Origin: PBB1 sp031380885 | GTDB taxonomy: Bacteria > Pseudomonadota > Gammaproteobacteria > Burkholderiales > Burkholderiaceae_C | DNA length: 6,617 nt | Direction: 5' to 3' | Assembly: GCA_031380885.1 (NCBI GenBank) | Contig: JANMXL010000084.1 | Coordinates: 1 to 6,617 of the forward strand | Shown: positions 6,482 through 6,617 of the stretch, piece by piece | Layout: the number at the start of each line of letters is the position of its first letter | Position numbering within the stretch: position 1 is the stretch's first letter | Position numbers and translations under genes: made by a program | The notes under the pieces: generated by a model | What the model was told of the DNA's origin: nothing | Database searches by the model: none | Seen by the model: only the letters and a program-made list of their open reading frames with translations

Positions 6482-6617
6482 ACACGTCGATTCCATGCCA
6501 CGCCACGATCTGGCCGACCGGGCCGTCTTCACCTTGATTTACAGCGGGGCGGCGGAACTTCATACAGGCTGACGCCTCCAACCCGCCAATCCGGCCGCGT
6601 GGAGCGGGCCGGGTGGT
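6480..6617 (-). other. Open frame running in from the right edge, possible gene 3' end
   Basis: A minus-strand frame is open from the right edge to a TGA at 6482-6480, 45 sense codons. An internal ATG at 6563 would give a 26-residue peptide ending VGQIVAWHGIDV. In its favour, the stop falls inside the first arm of the possible terminator. Against it, the third codon positions are less GC-rich than in the neighbouring genes, the other frames also contain short open stretches, and I recognise no family. It may be chance. Confidence 0.15.

Larger units (their letters stand above)
6301..6617. other. Right-end region without a supportable gene
   Basis: These 317 bases upstream of the diiron gene hold its candidate promoter and leader (6301-6332), a GC-rich stretch with no recognised signal (about 6333-6440), a less GC-rich block (about 6441-6500) with an inverted repeat, and then GC-rich sequence to the edge. 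Short open frames exist on both strands; none resembles a family I recognise. On the plus strand TTGATT at 6534-6539 resembles a -35, but the sequence 16-18 bp downstream is a poor -10. Confidence 0.5.

Noticed and set aside
6355..6537. Plus-strand 60-codon frame near the right end
   Set aside because: Low-complexity composition, no Shine-Dalgarno, no family resemblance, and it crosses the inverted repeat.
6495..6572. Plus-strand 25-residue frame beginning MPRHDLADR
   Set aside because: No Shine-Dalgarno and no recognised family; too short to support without conservation data.
1..6617. Mobile elements, CRISPR arrays, tRNA or rRNA genes, toxin-antitoxin or phage genes
   Set aside because: No transposase or integrase motifs, no regularly spaced repeats and no tRNA-like cloverleaf were noticed on either strand; the window looks like core chromosome.

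Overview
The window is high-GC DNA (roughly two thirds G+C by eye) with dense, ordinary chromosomal gene content. The gene set is a YhdP/TIGR02099-family protein divergent from glnE, a stand-alone RfaE2-type heptose adenylyltransferase, and a ferritin-like diiron protein. Together with the protein sequences this points to a betaproteobacterium, most likely of the order Burkholderiales. The assignment rests on recognising families and gene order, not on a database search.

Layout, left to right. Positions 1-2009 (minus strand) hold the N-terminal half, about 669 residues, of a YhdP-like AsmA-superfamily envelope protein whose C-terminal half lies beyond the left edge. A 75-bp divergent intergenic region (2010-2084) carries candidate overlapping promoters. 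Positions 2085-4865 (plus strand) hold a complete glnE, the bifunctional adenylyltransferase/adenylyl-removing enzyme that sets glutamine synthetase activity, with both catalytic centres intact. A 34-bp convergent gap with small GC-rich hairpins separates it from a minus-strand pair: rfaE2 (4900-5373) and, upstream of it, a 289-residue ferritin-like diiron protein (5431-6300). That pair may be one transcription unit read from a promoter near 6330. The last 317 bases contain no gene I can support. They hold the candidate promoter, an inverted repeat with an adjoining T tract, and a short reading frame running off the right edge.

How the genes relate. GlnE is nitrogen control. Three neighbours have envelope or lipid themes: YhdP in phospholipid movement between the membranes, RfaE2 in ADP-heptose supply for the LPS core, and a desaturase-like diiron protein of unknown substrate. 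No mobile element, CRISPR array, rRNA or tRNA was seen. I found no convincing new multi-gene system. The least explained items are the diiron protein and the right-end non-coding block.
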